6,450 nucleotides of DNA from an uncultured Elusimicrobiales bacterium (lineage in GTDB: Bacteria > Elusimicrobiota > Elusimicrobia > Elusimicrobiales > Elusimicrobiaceae): assembly GCA_934644855.1 (NCBI GenBank), contig CAKUDJ010000052.1:1-6450 (forward strand), given 5' to 3'. Positions 1-6,450 of the stretch are shown piece by piece (position 1 is the first letter of the stretch; each line of letters starts with the position of its first letter). A program made the translations under genes and the position numbers. Below the pieces are notes generated by a model. It had not been told where the DNA came from and made no database searches. It saw only the letters and a list, made by a program, of their open reading frames with translations.

Positions 1-1025
1 ATATTGCCGGGGAAAGTGCCGAAAAATGCGTCTTGCGCGCCACGGGCCGCACCGTTAAATTTAACGGCTATTTATCCATTTACCGCGACGAAGACGACGC
101 CTCGTCCGGCAAGGATGACAGCGCCGCTTTGTTGCCCGCCCTGGCGGAGGGCGACACGCTGACCCTGGTGGAACTGGAGAGTAAAGGCCACAAAACCACG
201 CCTCCGCCGTGCTATAACGAAGCCAGCCTGATTAAAACCCTGGAAAAACACGGTATCGGCCGCCCGTCTACTTACGCGCCTACCGTCAAAACTATTTTGG
301 ACCGCAAATACATCACCCGCCAACCCAAAACCAACAAACTGGTAGCTACGGATTTGGGCATTACCGTCACGGACAGCCTAAAAGATTATTTTAAGGAAAT
401 TATGGACCTTTCCTACACCGCCGGAGTGGAAGAACAACTGGATAAAGTGGCGGAAGGCAAAGAAGGTTGGGTGGGGTTGTTAAACGGTTTTTACGGGCCG
501 TTCAAACAAGAATTGGACCAAGCCGATAAAGGCATGCAACGCCCCGGCGCCAAAGAAACGGATGAAAAATGCCCCCTCTGCGGCAAAATGATGTTATTAA
601 AACACAGCCGCTTCGGGCAGTATTTGGTTTGCAGCGGCGCGCCGGAATGTAAAGGCAAAATCAATTTAACCAGCTCCGGCGAAAAAGTACAGCCCGAAGC
701 CACCAACGAGGTGTGCGATAAATGCGGCTCCCCCATGGTTATCCGCACCGGGCGGCGCGGCAAATTTATGGCGTGCTCCGCGTACCCCAACTGCAAAAAT
801 ACGTATTCCATTGATGCCGAGGGGCACAAAGTGGCCTCCGCCGGGCCGATTATTACGGAAACCCTCTGCGATAAATGCGGCAAGCCCATGGTACTGAGAA
901 GTTCCAAGCGGGGCTACTTTTTGGGTTGTTCCGGCTACCCGAAATGCAAAAACATTGTAAACATTTCGGACGAAGAAATAGCCAAAATCAAGGCGGCGCA
1001 CGAACAAAAAACAGCCGCCAAGTAG
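1..1025 (+). CDS. topA: DNA topoisomerase I (type IA), C-terminal part, 5' end cut by window
   Basis: Type IA topoisomerases relax negatively supercoiled DNA by passing a strand through a transient single-strand break. The reading frame is already open at position 3 and ends at TAG 1023-1025, giving about 340 codons. The active-site tyrosine and TOPRIM domain must lie upstream of the window. Visible are the end of the gate/core region, with a TPPPCYNEASLIKTLE segment followed by the family motif HGIGRPSTYAPT (about 190-290), and then three tandem four-cysteine zinc ribbons. The ribbons span 570-650 (CPLC...CSGAPEC), 714-794 (CDKC...CSAYPNC) and 867-947 (CDKC...CSGYPKC). Each has two CxxC-like halves, the arrangement expected of the C-terminal DNA-binding region. 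The protein ends in a short Lys/Ala-rich tail. A TTG at 33 is inside the conserved core and is not a real start. It is followed after 6 bp by the recombinase gene. Identification is very secure. Confidence 0.96.
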   Translation, partial: IAGESAEKCVLRATGRTVKFNGYLSIYRDEDDASSGKDDSAALLPALAEGDTLTLVELESKGHKTTPPPCYNEASLIKTLEKHGIGRPSTYAPTVKTILDRKYITRQPKTNKLVATDLGITVTDSLKDYFKEIMDLSYTAGVEEQLDKVAEGKEGWVGLLNGFYGPFKQELDQADKGMQRPGAKETDEKCPLCGKMMLLKHSRFGQYLVCSGAPECKGKINLTSSGEKVQPEATNEVCDKCGSPMVIRTGRRGKFMACSAYPNCKNTYSIDAEGHKVASAGPIITETLCDKCGKPMVLRSSKRGYFLGCSGYPKCKNIVNISDEEIAKIKAAHEQKTAAK

Positions 1026-1031
1026 GCAAGT

Positions 1032-1907
1032 ATGGATACATGGGTTCAGGCGTTTTTATTGCATTTGGAAAACAAAAACTTTTCAGCCAATACGGTTAAA
1101 AGTTATCGGGCCGATTTGCAAGAATTTACCGGTTATTTATCCAAACGCAAACAAAATACATTGGAGGCTTTTACCTCGCCCGTGATTCGCTCTTTTTTAG
1201 CCTCTTTACCGCAGGATTACGCCCGCAATACGGTTTTGCGCAAAATAGCGGCCCTGCGCAGTTTGGCGGCATTTTTACTGCGCCAAGGCAAACTGGCGCG
1301 CAACCCGTTCAAACTATTGCCGGCCCCCAAGCGGGAAAAGCTGTTGCCCAAATTTTTAACCTTGCCGGAAACGGACCGCTTAATTAACACCGCCGGAAAC
1401 ACGCATTTTGCCGCGCGGGATAAAGCCCTGTTTGAGCTGATGTATTCCAGCGGGCTGCGCCGCAGTGAAGTGACGGGTCTGAAAATACGGGATGTGGATT
1501 TTTTTAACGGCGTGGTGCGCGTACTGGGTAAAGGCAACAAAGAGCGCCTGGTCCCGGTGACGGATGAAGCGCTTTACACCTTGAAGTATTATTTAGCCAC
1601 CCGGCCCAATCCGCAACCGCAGGACGCGCTTTTTTTGAACGCGCACGGTAAGCCCTTAACCGGGGACGGCCTGGCGTTTATTTTTAAGAATACCGCTATT
1701 GCGGCCCATTTGGCCCGCAAAGTGACGCCGCACAGTTTGCGGCATTCGTTTGCCACCCACTTACTTAATAACGGGTGTGATTTACGCAGTTTGCAGGAAA
1801 TGCTGGGGCACAAAACGTTGGCGGCTACGCAAGTGTATACGCACGTTTCGCTGGATAAATTAAAAAGCGTTTACCAACACGCGCACCCCAAAAACAAGGA
1901 GAATTAA
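1032..1907 (+). CDS. xerC: Xer-type tyrosine recombinase (XerC-like)
   Basis: This 291-residue protein has the usual length of XerC/XerD recombinases, which resolve chromosome dimers at dif during cell division. Residues 1-90 form the SAM-like core-binding domain (NFSANTVKSYRADLQEF) and residues 105-285 the catalytic domain. All six catalytic positions are visible: R143 (SSGLRRSE), K167 (LGKGNKER), H234 and R237 (TPHSLRHSFATHLL), H260 (LGHKT) and the nucleophile Y269 (QVYTHV), so it should be active. The ATG lies 6 bp after the topA stop. An AGTAGG element at 1021-1026, overlapping that stop, can serve as ribosome binding site, which suggests coupled translation. No dif-like site or integrase-associated genes are seen nearby, and the topA neighbourhood argues for a housekeeping Xer protein rather than a phage or integron integrase. 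XerC versus XerD cannot be decided from the sequence alone; the symbol rests on the topA context. Confidence 0.9.
   Translation: MDTWVQAFLLHLENKNFSANTVKSYRADLQEFTGYLSKRKQNTLEAFTSPVIRSFLASLPQDYARNTVLRKIAALRSLAAFLLRQGKLARNPFKLLPAPKREKLLPKFLTLPETDRLINTAGNTHFAARDKALFELMYSSGLRRSEVTGLKIRDVDFFNGVVRVLGKGNKERLVPVTDEALYTLKYYLATRPNPQPQDALFLNAHGKPLTGDGLAFIFKNTAIAAHLARKVTPHSLRHSFATHLLNNGCDLRSLQEMLGHKTLAATQVYTHVSLDKLKSVYQHAHPKNKEN
1896..1901 (+). promoter_or_regulatory. Shine-Dalgarno site of the ROK kinase gene
   Basis: AAGGAG lies inside the last codons of the recombinase gene, 10 nt before ATG 1912. It fixes the start of the ROK kinase and shows that the two genes are read from the same message. Confidence 0.75.
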
Positions 1908-1911
1908 TTTT

Positions 1912-2877
1912 ATGATTGGTATCGGTATAGATATTGGCGGCACCTTTGTAAAAGTGTTTGTGATGAACGAATACGGCGAAATTTTCCGTCAAGAAAAAAT
2001 GGAAACCGATTACAGCAAGGGCTCCCGTTTCTTTTTACAACAACTGGCGGATTACATCAACCGTATCCAACAGGAATTTGCGGACCAAAAAGTGGCCGTG
2101 GCCGTGGGGGCGCCCGGGGATGTGGATAACCAAAACGGGGTGCTGCGCTATAACCCCAACCTTAAATTTAAGGACGTGGCCAATTGGCCCATGGCCCGTA
2201 TCCTAAAAGAGTTGACCGGCATTGTACCCGTGGTAGCCAACGACGCCACCCTGGCCGCTTGGGGCGTGTACGAAAAAGAATTAAACCGCAAAGGCAGCAA
2301 TGTATTGGTGGTCACGTTGGGAACCGGCGTCGGCGGCGGGTTAATTATCAACCATGAACTTTACCAAGGCTCCAACGGTACGGCGGGCGAAATCGGCCAC
2401 ACCAAAATTGCCGATACCCGCACCGGGCCTTTGTGCGGTTGCGGCGCGCACGGCTGCCTGGAGGCTTTTGTGGGCACGATTGGCATTAAGCGCCGCGTGT
2501 GGCAAGCCGTAGAGGAACACCCGCAATCCACCCTGGCCCAAATGGTCCGCCAAGAAAAAGATTTTAAGATTGAACTGGTTTCCCGCGCGGCCGAGAAGGG
2601 CTGCCCGGCGGCCTTAAAAGTATGGCAAGATACCGGGTTTTATTTGGGCATTGGCATTGCCAACGTGGTGCTGACGTTAGATATAGACACGGTGGTTTTG
2701 GCCGGGGGCGTATCCCGAGCGGCCACTTACTTTATGCCGGCCTTAAAACAAGTATTGGAAAACCAACAAATCAAAACTCCGTTCAAACGGCTTGAGCTCC
2801 TCACATCCACGCACCCGAATATCGGCGGGATTGGGGCCGCTTTGTACGCCATACACCAAGCTACTAAAAACGCATGA
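1912..2877 (+). CDS. ROK-family sugar kinase, probably glucokinase-like
   Basis: This 321-residue cytoplasmic protein is a full-length ROK (repressor, ORF, kinase) family kinase. Such enzymes phosphorylate glucose or related hexoses and N-acetylated amino sugars with ATP. It has no N-terminal helix-turn-helix, so it is an enzyme rather than a ROK repressor. Visible are the first phosphate-binding loop DIGGT (7-11), a sugar-contact segment GAPGDVD (66-72), the catalytic aspartate D111 in VANDATLAAWG, the second phosphate loop TLGTGVGGGLI (135-145), and the ROK signature with GEIGH (159-163). The zinc site follows as CGCGAHGCLE (175-184), giving H163, C175, C177 and C182 as ligands. A late glycine-rich adenosine segment, VVLAGGVS, lies near 260. 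It starts 4 bp after the recombinase stop with a good ribosome binding site, and its TGA overlaps the ATG of the LptD gene. Substrate choice (glucose, mannose, GlcNAc or ManNAc) cannot be read from the motifs. Confidence 0.93.
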   Translation: MIGIGIDIGGTFVKVFVMNEYGEIFRQEKMETDYSKGSRFFLQQLADYINRIQQEFADQKVAVAVGAPGDVDNQNGVLRYNPNLKFKDVANWPMARILKELTGIVPVVANDATLAAWGVYEKELNRKGSNVLVVTLGTGVGGGLIINHELYQGSNGTAGEIGHTKIADTRTGPLCGCGAHGCLEAFVGTIGIKRRVWQAVEEHPQSTLAQMVRQEKDFKIELVSRAAEKGCPAALKVWQDTGFYLGIGIANVVLTLDIDTVVLAGGVSRAATYFMPALKQVLENQQIKTPFKRLELLTSTHPNIGGIGAALYAIHQATKNA

Positions 2878-5033
2878 AATTACATTATTTAGTTATTCTG
2901 TCAGTTCTTTGCCCGGCCCTCGCATTAGCGCAGGACCAAAAACTGCCTGCCCCGCCCGGGCAGGACGGATTTATTTATTTTACGGCCGACAACGCCAGCG
3001 TGGACCCTATTTCCAAAAAAGTAAACTTAAAAGGAAATGTGGTTATTACGCAGGAAACAAAAGACAAAAAACACCGCGTAGTGACGGGGGAAGATATTAC
3101 GCTGGACCAGGCCAAAACGCAAATTTCCTCCGCAGGCACTATGACGGTAAAAACGGCGGACGCCACGTTGACCGGGCAGGATATGTCCGTCAATTACACC
3201 ACCAAAGATTTTACCGCCCACAACATAGCCACGCAGTACCCGCCCTTGCGCGTGATTAACGCCAAAGAAATATCCTCTAAAAACGGTAAAGAAGTCCTGC
3301 GCGGGGCCACCCTTACTTGCTGTGACAAACCGGACCCGCACTACACGCTTTCCGTCGGCAAATTATCCGTTTCGCCCGAAAAGCGTGTTTTCGGCACCAA
3401 TGCCGTTATGCGTTTGGACGGTTTCCCGGTATTGTATGTGCCGGTATTTTGGCGCTCGCTGGAATCCCAAAAACCGTTTACCACCCATGTGGATTTTACC
3501 CAAAGCAAAAAAATCGGCTTCGGCGTATTAACGTCCACCGTATTTGACCCTGTTTTGGGTTTCCGCCCCAAGTTAAATTTAGATTATTACACCAAATCCG
3601 GCCTGGGTATGGGCACGGAACTGATGGCCGTGACCACCCCCACCCTGCAAGGTACCGGGGAATTTTATTATATTCACGATAACGCCAGCCCCGTGGAACT
3701 GGGGAAAGAAGAAACCAACCGTTGGGGCGTGCGCGGCGGCTACTGGTGGGAAATGGCGGACTCGTCCGACCACTTAAATAACGAGCACGGCGCCCTGTAC
3801 CAGTTGCAAACGCAATTCCGCATGGTGTCCGACCCGTACTTTAACGATTCCTTCTTCCGCGGCAACCCGTATATTTTTATGCCGGACCAACAAACAAACG
3901 TTTCCGCATCCCGCCAAACGCGGCGTTCCACCCTGCGTGTGAGCTATGACCAACAGGATATTTACGATTGGAACAAAATGAAGTTTATTGCCCAAACCCG
4001 CACCCTGCCGGAAATAAAATATATGCTCCACCCGGTTAATTTACTGGGGTTTTCCCACCGGGTAGAAGCCGGATTTGATAATACTTCCTATATGGAAGAA
4101 TCGTTCCGCCGCTCCGGGAACGCCCGCTGGACGGCCGAAAAAGCCGTCCGTTTGGCGCGCGGACTGACCTTTACCCCCTCTGTATTTTACGACCAAACCG
4201 TCACCTTTGCGGACCCGCAATACGAATCTAAAGATTCGTGGGTGGGCAGAATCGGCACGGACTTAAACGTACAGACCGAAACGCTCCTGGGCACTACGGA
4301 TTTTGGCTACCGCTACACCAAACGCCTCTCCACCAATACGGTGACAACGGACCATAAATCATTGGATAGGGGCGAAGAACGCAACAAGGTGTATCTGTCC
4401 AATTACTACCGCCCCACCTTAAACACCTATGTCCGTTTTGAAACCGGGTTTAATTTAGCCAATACCACCACCAACCTGCAAACCGGGGTACAACGGGAAC
4501 TGGGTTGGGAACACCTCAAATCCCGCGTGGAGCCGTTATTACTGGAGGGCGGCTACAATTCTCCCAGCGGCAACTTCCGCTTTTTTGTGCAAGACATTTA
4601 TGACTTGCAAGAAAAAAACCAGGCATTCATCACCCAGTTGGACTTTATTTACAAGCGCCAGATTATCGGCTTTGGGCTCAATAACTTTGCCAATCACGAA
4701 GATTTTTCCTCCCAGTACCGCACTTATTCGGACCGCTACACATTTACCACCTCCCTGGGTATCCGCCCCGATAACCCCAACTGGTTTATAGACGGAGGGA
4801 TTGATTTTCAAATTCAAAACCAAAGTTTTGTGGGATTCAACAAAATGCTGCGCGTTTCCCGCACGTTCCACGATGCACGCCTGGAACTGACCGTACGGGA
4901 CCGCAACCAAAACCTGTCGTTTGCGTTCCGTATCAACATTTTATGCGGCGGCGACCCGCGCAAAAAACGCGCCTTGCAGGAAGACCAATACTGGTACCCG
5001 TGGCGCGCCGAAAATGATTTAAGGGATATGTAA
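2874..5033 (+). CDS. lptD: LptD/OstA-like outer-membrane LPS assembly protein
   Basis: This 719-residue protein resembles LptD, the outer-membrane barrel that inserts lipopolysaccharide into the outer leaflet at the end of the Lpt bridge. A Sec signal peptide is clear: MK, a hydrophobic core, and an ALA/Q cleavage site after residue 19. Residues about 33-135 form an OstA-type beta-jellyroll domain (FTADNASVD, VNLKGNVVITQ, LTGQDMSVNY), which in the family receives LPS. A linker with C149-C150 precedes the stretch GFPVLYVPVFW (183-193), typical of the LptD junction, and then a long beta-barrel rich in alternating aromatic strands (about 200-690). The mature protein has only three cysteines: C149, C150 and C691. 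The barrel ends near SFAFRINIL, followed by a charged 29-residue tail. Translation starts at an ATGA overlap with the ROK kinase stop, and no strong Shine-Dalgarno site precedes it, so it probably depends on coupling. It is slightly shorter than the E. coli protein (784 residues). Family assignment is strong; strict orthology is an inference. Confidence 0.85.
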   Translation: MKLHYLVILSVLCPALALAQDQKLPAPPGQDGFIYFTADNASVDPISKKVNLKGNVVITQETKDKKHRVVTGEDITLDQAKTQISSAGTMTVKTADATLTGQDMSVNYTTKDFTAHNIATQYPPLRVINAKEISSKNGKEVLRGATLTCCDKPDPHYTLSVGKLSVSPEKRVFGTNAVMRLDGFPVLYVPVFWRSLESQKPFTTHVDFTQSKKIGFGVLTSTVFDPVLGFRPKLNLDYYTKSGLGMGTELMAVTTPTLQGTGEFYYIHDNASPVELGKEETNRWGVRGGYWWEMADSSDHLNNEHGALYQLQTQFRMVSDPYFNDSFFRGNPYIFMPDQQTNVSASRQTRRSTLRVSYDQQDIYDWNKMKFIAQTRTLPEIKYMLHPVNLLGFSHRVEAGFDNTSYMEESFRRSGNARWTAEKAVRLARGLTFTPSVFYDQTVTFADPQYESKDSWVGRIGTDLNVQTETLLGTTDFGYRYTKRLSTNTVTTDHKSLDRGEERNKVYLSNYYRPTLNTYVRFETGFNLANTTTNLQTGVQRELGWEHLKSRVEPLLLEGGYNSPSGNFRFFVQDIYDLQEKNQAFITQLDFIYKRQIIGFGLNNFANHEDFSSQYRTYSDRYTFTTSLGIRPDNPNWFIDGGIDFQIQNQSFVGFNKMLRVSRTFHDARLELTVRDRNQNLSFAFRINILCGGDPRKKRALQEDQYWYPWRAENDLRDM

Positions 5034-5048
5034 AGGAGAAAAATAAAA

Positions 5049-5618
5049 ATGGCAAACCCGCTTATTTACCATAAACAAGGTTGGATAGAAGTGATTTGCG
5101 GCTGTATGTTTTCCGGCAAGACGGAAGAGCTCATCCGCCGCGTACGCACGGCGCTGATTGCCAAGCAAAAAGTGCAGTTGTTTAATTCCAAGATAGATAC
5201 CCGCTACGGCATAGACAGCATTACGAGCCACAACCAAAACAAAGTGGCCGCCACCTGTGTTAAATCCTCGGCAGATATTTTGCCGCTTATAGCCAAAGAC
5301 ACGCAAGTCATAGCCATAGACGAAGTGAATTTTTTTGATAAAGGCATTGTAGAGGTTTGCGAAAAGTTAGCCAACGCCGGCAAACGCGTGATTGTAGCCG
5401 GCTTGGATACCGATTACCGCGCCGAACCCTTTGAAGTGACCGCAACCCTGATGGCCAAGGCGGAATATGTGACCAAAAACCTGGCGGTTTGCACCAAATG
5501 CGGCAACCCGGCCAGCTTCAGCCAACGCATCAGCAAAGACAAAAAACGCATTGTGGTAGGCACTACGGACGCCTACCAGGCCCGTTGCCGCCGCTGCTTC
5601 AAAAAACCGCGCAAATAG
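5049..5618 (+). CDS. tdk: Thymidine kinase (TK1 family)
   Basis: This 189-residue cytoplasmic enzyme makes dTMP from thymidine and ATP in pyrimidine salvage. It has the normal length of bacterial TK1-type kinases. The P-loop is [11 protein letters not shown] (18-28) and the Walker B with the presumed catalytic glutamate is IDEVNFF (E92). The lasso loop follows [12 protein letters not shown] (119-130), and four zinc cysteines appear as CTKC (148-151) and CRRC (180-183). Residues after the P-loop ([19 protein letters not shown]) resemble Bacteroidetes-type family members. Departures from the common form are Cys for Pro after the first P-loop Gly, Asn for the usual Gln at 94, and Phe for the usual His at the end of the last CxxC. 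None removes a catalytic residue. A strong AAAGGAG (5032-5038), overlapping the lptD stop, lies 10 nt before the ATG. It is the last gene of the unit, directly before the terminator. Confidence 0.95.
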   Translation: MANPLIYHKQGWIEVICGCMFSGKTEELIRRVRTALIAKQKVQLFNSKIDTRYGIDSITSHNQNKVAATCVKSSADILPLIAKDTQVIAIDEVNFFDKGIVEVCEKLANAGKRVIVAGLDTDYRAEPFEVTATLMAKAEYVTKNLAVCTKCGNPASFSQRISKDKKRIVVGTTDAYQARCRRCFKKPRK

Positions 5619-5643
5619 CGTTTTTTGGCCGCCGTTTGTATTT

Positions 5644-5674
5644 ATATCCCGCCTGCGCGGGATATTTTTATTTT
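5644..5674 (+). terminator. Rho-independent terminator after tdk
   Basis: A perfect 9-bp inverted repeat, ATATCCCGC (5644-5652) and GCGGGATAT (5657-5665), with a 4-nt loop CTGC is followed by a T-rich run (TTTTTATTTT if the stem's last T is counted). It sits 25 bp past the tdk stop and should end the topA-to-tdk message. The stem is symmetric, but there is no A-tract on the left suited to termination from the opposite strand. Confidence 0.9.
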
Positions 5675-5703
5675 GTGGCATTCCTCCGTAAAAAAAGTAT
5701 AAT
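5673..5703 (+). promoter_or_regulatory. Probable sigma-70-type promoter for the RDD gene
   Basis: TATAAT at 5698-5703 matches the consensus -10 box exactly and is surrounded by A/T-rich DNA. The best -35 candidate, TTGTGG at 5673-5678, matches only three of six bases at a 19-bp spacing, so the -35 part is weak. A start would fall near 5710, giving a leader of roughly 30 nt before ATG 5739. Its position just after the terminator fits an independent promoter. Confidence 0.6.
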
Positions 5704-5726
5704 AAAAAAGTATTCATATCTAAATT

Positions 5727-5732
5727 AAGGAG
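5727..5732 (+). promoter_or_regulatory. Shine-Dalgarno site of the RDD gene
   Basis: AAGGAG lies 6 nt before ATG 5739, near-ideal spacing, and fixes that start codon. The leader between the -10 box and this site is A/T-rich and shows no hairpin. Confidence 0.8.
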
Positions 5733-5738
5733 AATTTG

Positions 5739-6450
5739 ATGCAAAACGTTTATGCTTCTTTTTGGCGGCGTTTAGTCGCTTTTATGATAGACTCCATCAT
5801 TGTTGCTTTCCCATCCATGATTCTTTCTGGCGTGGGGGCGGCTCTGTTTGCGCCGAAAATATTAAGCGCCATGAATGCCAATCCGTCACCGGAATCTATT
5901 TCCGCCCTGTTTTCCGCATACGGCTTTATTATGGTACTTAATGTGGTATCGGCCCTGTTTTTTTGGCTCTACTATGCGTTTATGGAAAGCAGCGCCAAAC
6001 AGGCTACCTTAGGCAAAATGGCCATGGGTATTAAAGTAGTGGACGAAAAAGGCCAACGTATCAGCTTTGCGCGCGCCACCGGGCGGACTTTCTCCAAAAT
6101 TATTTCTTACACCATTTTGTATTTTGGTTTTTTTATGGCGGCTTTTACCAAAAAACGCCAAGCCCTGCATGATTTCATTGCCACCACTTATGTAGTAAAC
6201 GCGGGCTACCAGCCGGACGGCCAACCTTTGCCGCAAGAACCGTTCCGCCCCGGGTGTTTAATTTTAAGCATTTTAGTTATTTTGACGCCCGTTGTATTGT
6301 GGTTTGCTTTAATCGGTTGGGTAATAAGCGAAGGCCTGAAAGCAACGGCGCCGGCAGCCTCCGGCAGCCAACAGGCCGTAGCCGCGCAAATGAAAACATT
6401 ATCCGCCCAAAACACCCAAACGCAACCTGTTGAACTGGAAGGCTTTACGA
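5739..6450 (+). CDS. RDD-family membrane protein, 3' end cut by window
   Basis: The frame opens at ATG 5739 and stays open for 237 codons to the window edge. The first 155 residues match the RDD family, small multi-pass inner-membrane proteins whose function is mostly unknown (transport has been proposed for some). Family marks are the start FWRRLVAFMIDSII with R11 and D18 in the first membrane helix, the segment ATLGKMAMGIKVVDEKG (89-105), and QALHDFIATTYVV (141-153) with D145. Hydrophobic segments fall at about 12-37, 60-82 and 118-136. A fourth, CLILSILVILTPVVLWFALI (173-192), comes after the RDD domain. It is followed by a polar tail rich in Ala, Gln and Thr (197-237 and beyond) of unknown role. 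The gene has its own promoter and ribosome binding site and is not part of the upstream unit. What the remaining C-terminus carries cannot be seen. Confidence 0.85.
   Translation, partial: MQNVYASFWRRLVAFMIDSIIVAFPSMILSGVGAALFAPKILSAMNANPSPESISALFSAYGFIMVLNVVSALFFWLYYAFMESSAKQATLGKMAMGIKVVDEKGQRISFARATGRTFSKIISYTILYFGFFMAAFTKKRQALHDFIATTYVVNAGYQPDGQPLPQEPFRPGCLILSILVILTPVVLWFALIGWVISEGLKATAPAASGSQQAVAAQMKTLSAQNTQTQPVELEGFT

Noticed and set aside
33..35. TTG as a possible start of the first gene
   Set aside because: The frame is open upstream to the window edge, and the residues around it (ESAEKCVLRATGRTVKF) are internal topoisomerase I sequence.
875..1099. Open frame spanning the topA-xerC junction on the + strand
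   Set aside because: It overlaps the third zinc ribbon of topA and the well-supported N-terminus of the recombinase in another frame, and its translation looks like no protein family.
2792..3259. 155-codon open frame across the ROK-lptD junction
   Set aside because: It is out of frame with two clearly coding genes, and its translation is rich in Arg, Gly and Tyr without recognisable motifs, so it is a shadow.
4539..4910. Minus-strand open frames, including a 123-codon one opposite lptD and others opposite topA, tdk and the RDD gene
   Set aside because: All lie opposite strongly supported + strand genes, lack convincing ribosome binding sites and show no family motifs.
5610..5626. Small hairpin CGC-AAATA-GCG followed by six T at the tdk stop
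   Set aside because: The stem is only 3 bp, too weak to be a terminator, and the 9-bp stem at 5644-5665 explains termination far better.
5675..5693. TGTGGCA near 5675 as a sigma-54 -24 element
   Set aside because: No TTGC-like -12 element follows at the required spacing (CGTA is found instead), while a perfect TATAAT lies downstream.
5489..5728. 79-codon + strand frame overlapping the tdk end and the terminator
   Set aside because: It runs through the zinc motif of tdk in another frame, then through the terminator hairpin and the promoter, so it is not a plausible gene.

Overview
The window looks like ordinary chromosomal housekeeping DNA from a diderm (outer-membrane) bacterium of roughly 50% GC. 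The outer membrane is inferred from a full-length LptD-like LPS assembly protein. The mix of genes would fit a gut-type diderm lineage such as Elusimicrobiota, but that placement is a low-confidence impression. No rRNA or species marker is present to settle it.

Positions 1-5618 hold five genes, all on the + strand and very tightly packed. They are the C-terminal part of DNA topoisomerase I (topA, cut by the left edge), a Xer-type tyrosine recombinase (xerC-like), a ROK-family sugar kinase, an LptD/OstA-like outer-membrane LPS assembly protein, and thymidine kinase (tdk). Gaps between them are 6 and 4 bp, then a 4-bp ATGA overlap, then 15 bp. This looks like one transcription unit. It is closed by a strong rho-independent terminator at 5644-5674.

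A short intergenic region (5619-5738) contains the terminator and then a consensus -10 box and a good Shine-Dalgarno site. These lead into a new + strand gene at 5739 that runs off the right edge. It encodes an RDD-family membrane protein with an extra hydrophobic segment and a polar tail after the RDD domain.

Functionally the unit mixes chromosome topology and segregation (topA, xerC), sugar phosphorylation (ROK), envelope biogenesis (lptD) and nucleotide salvage (tdk). The topA-xerC neighbourhood echoes the topA-trmFO-xerC order known from Firmicutes. I see no mobile element, CRISPR array, RNA gene, phage or defence cassette. No clear candidate for an undescribed system is present. The points most worth a second look are the cysteine layout of the LptD protein, the start-stop coupling of the sugar kinase to lptD, and the C-terminal extension of the RDD protein.
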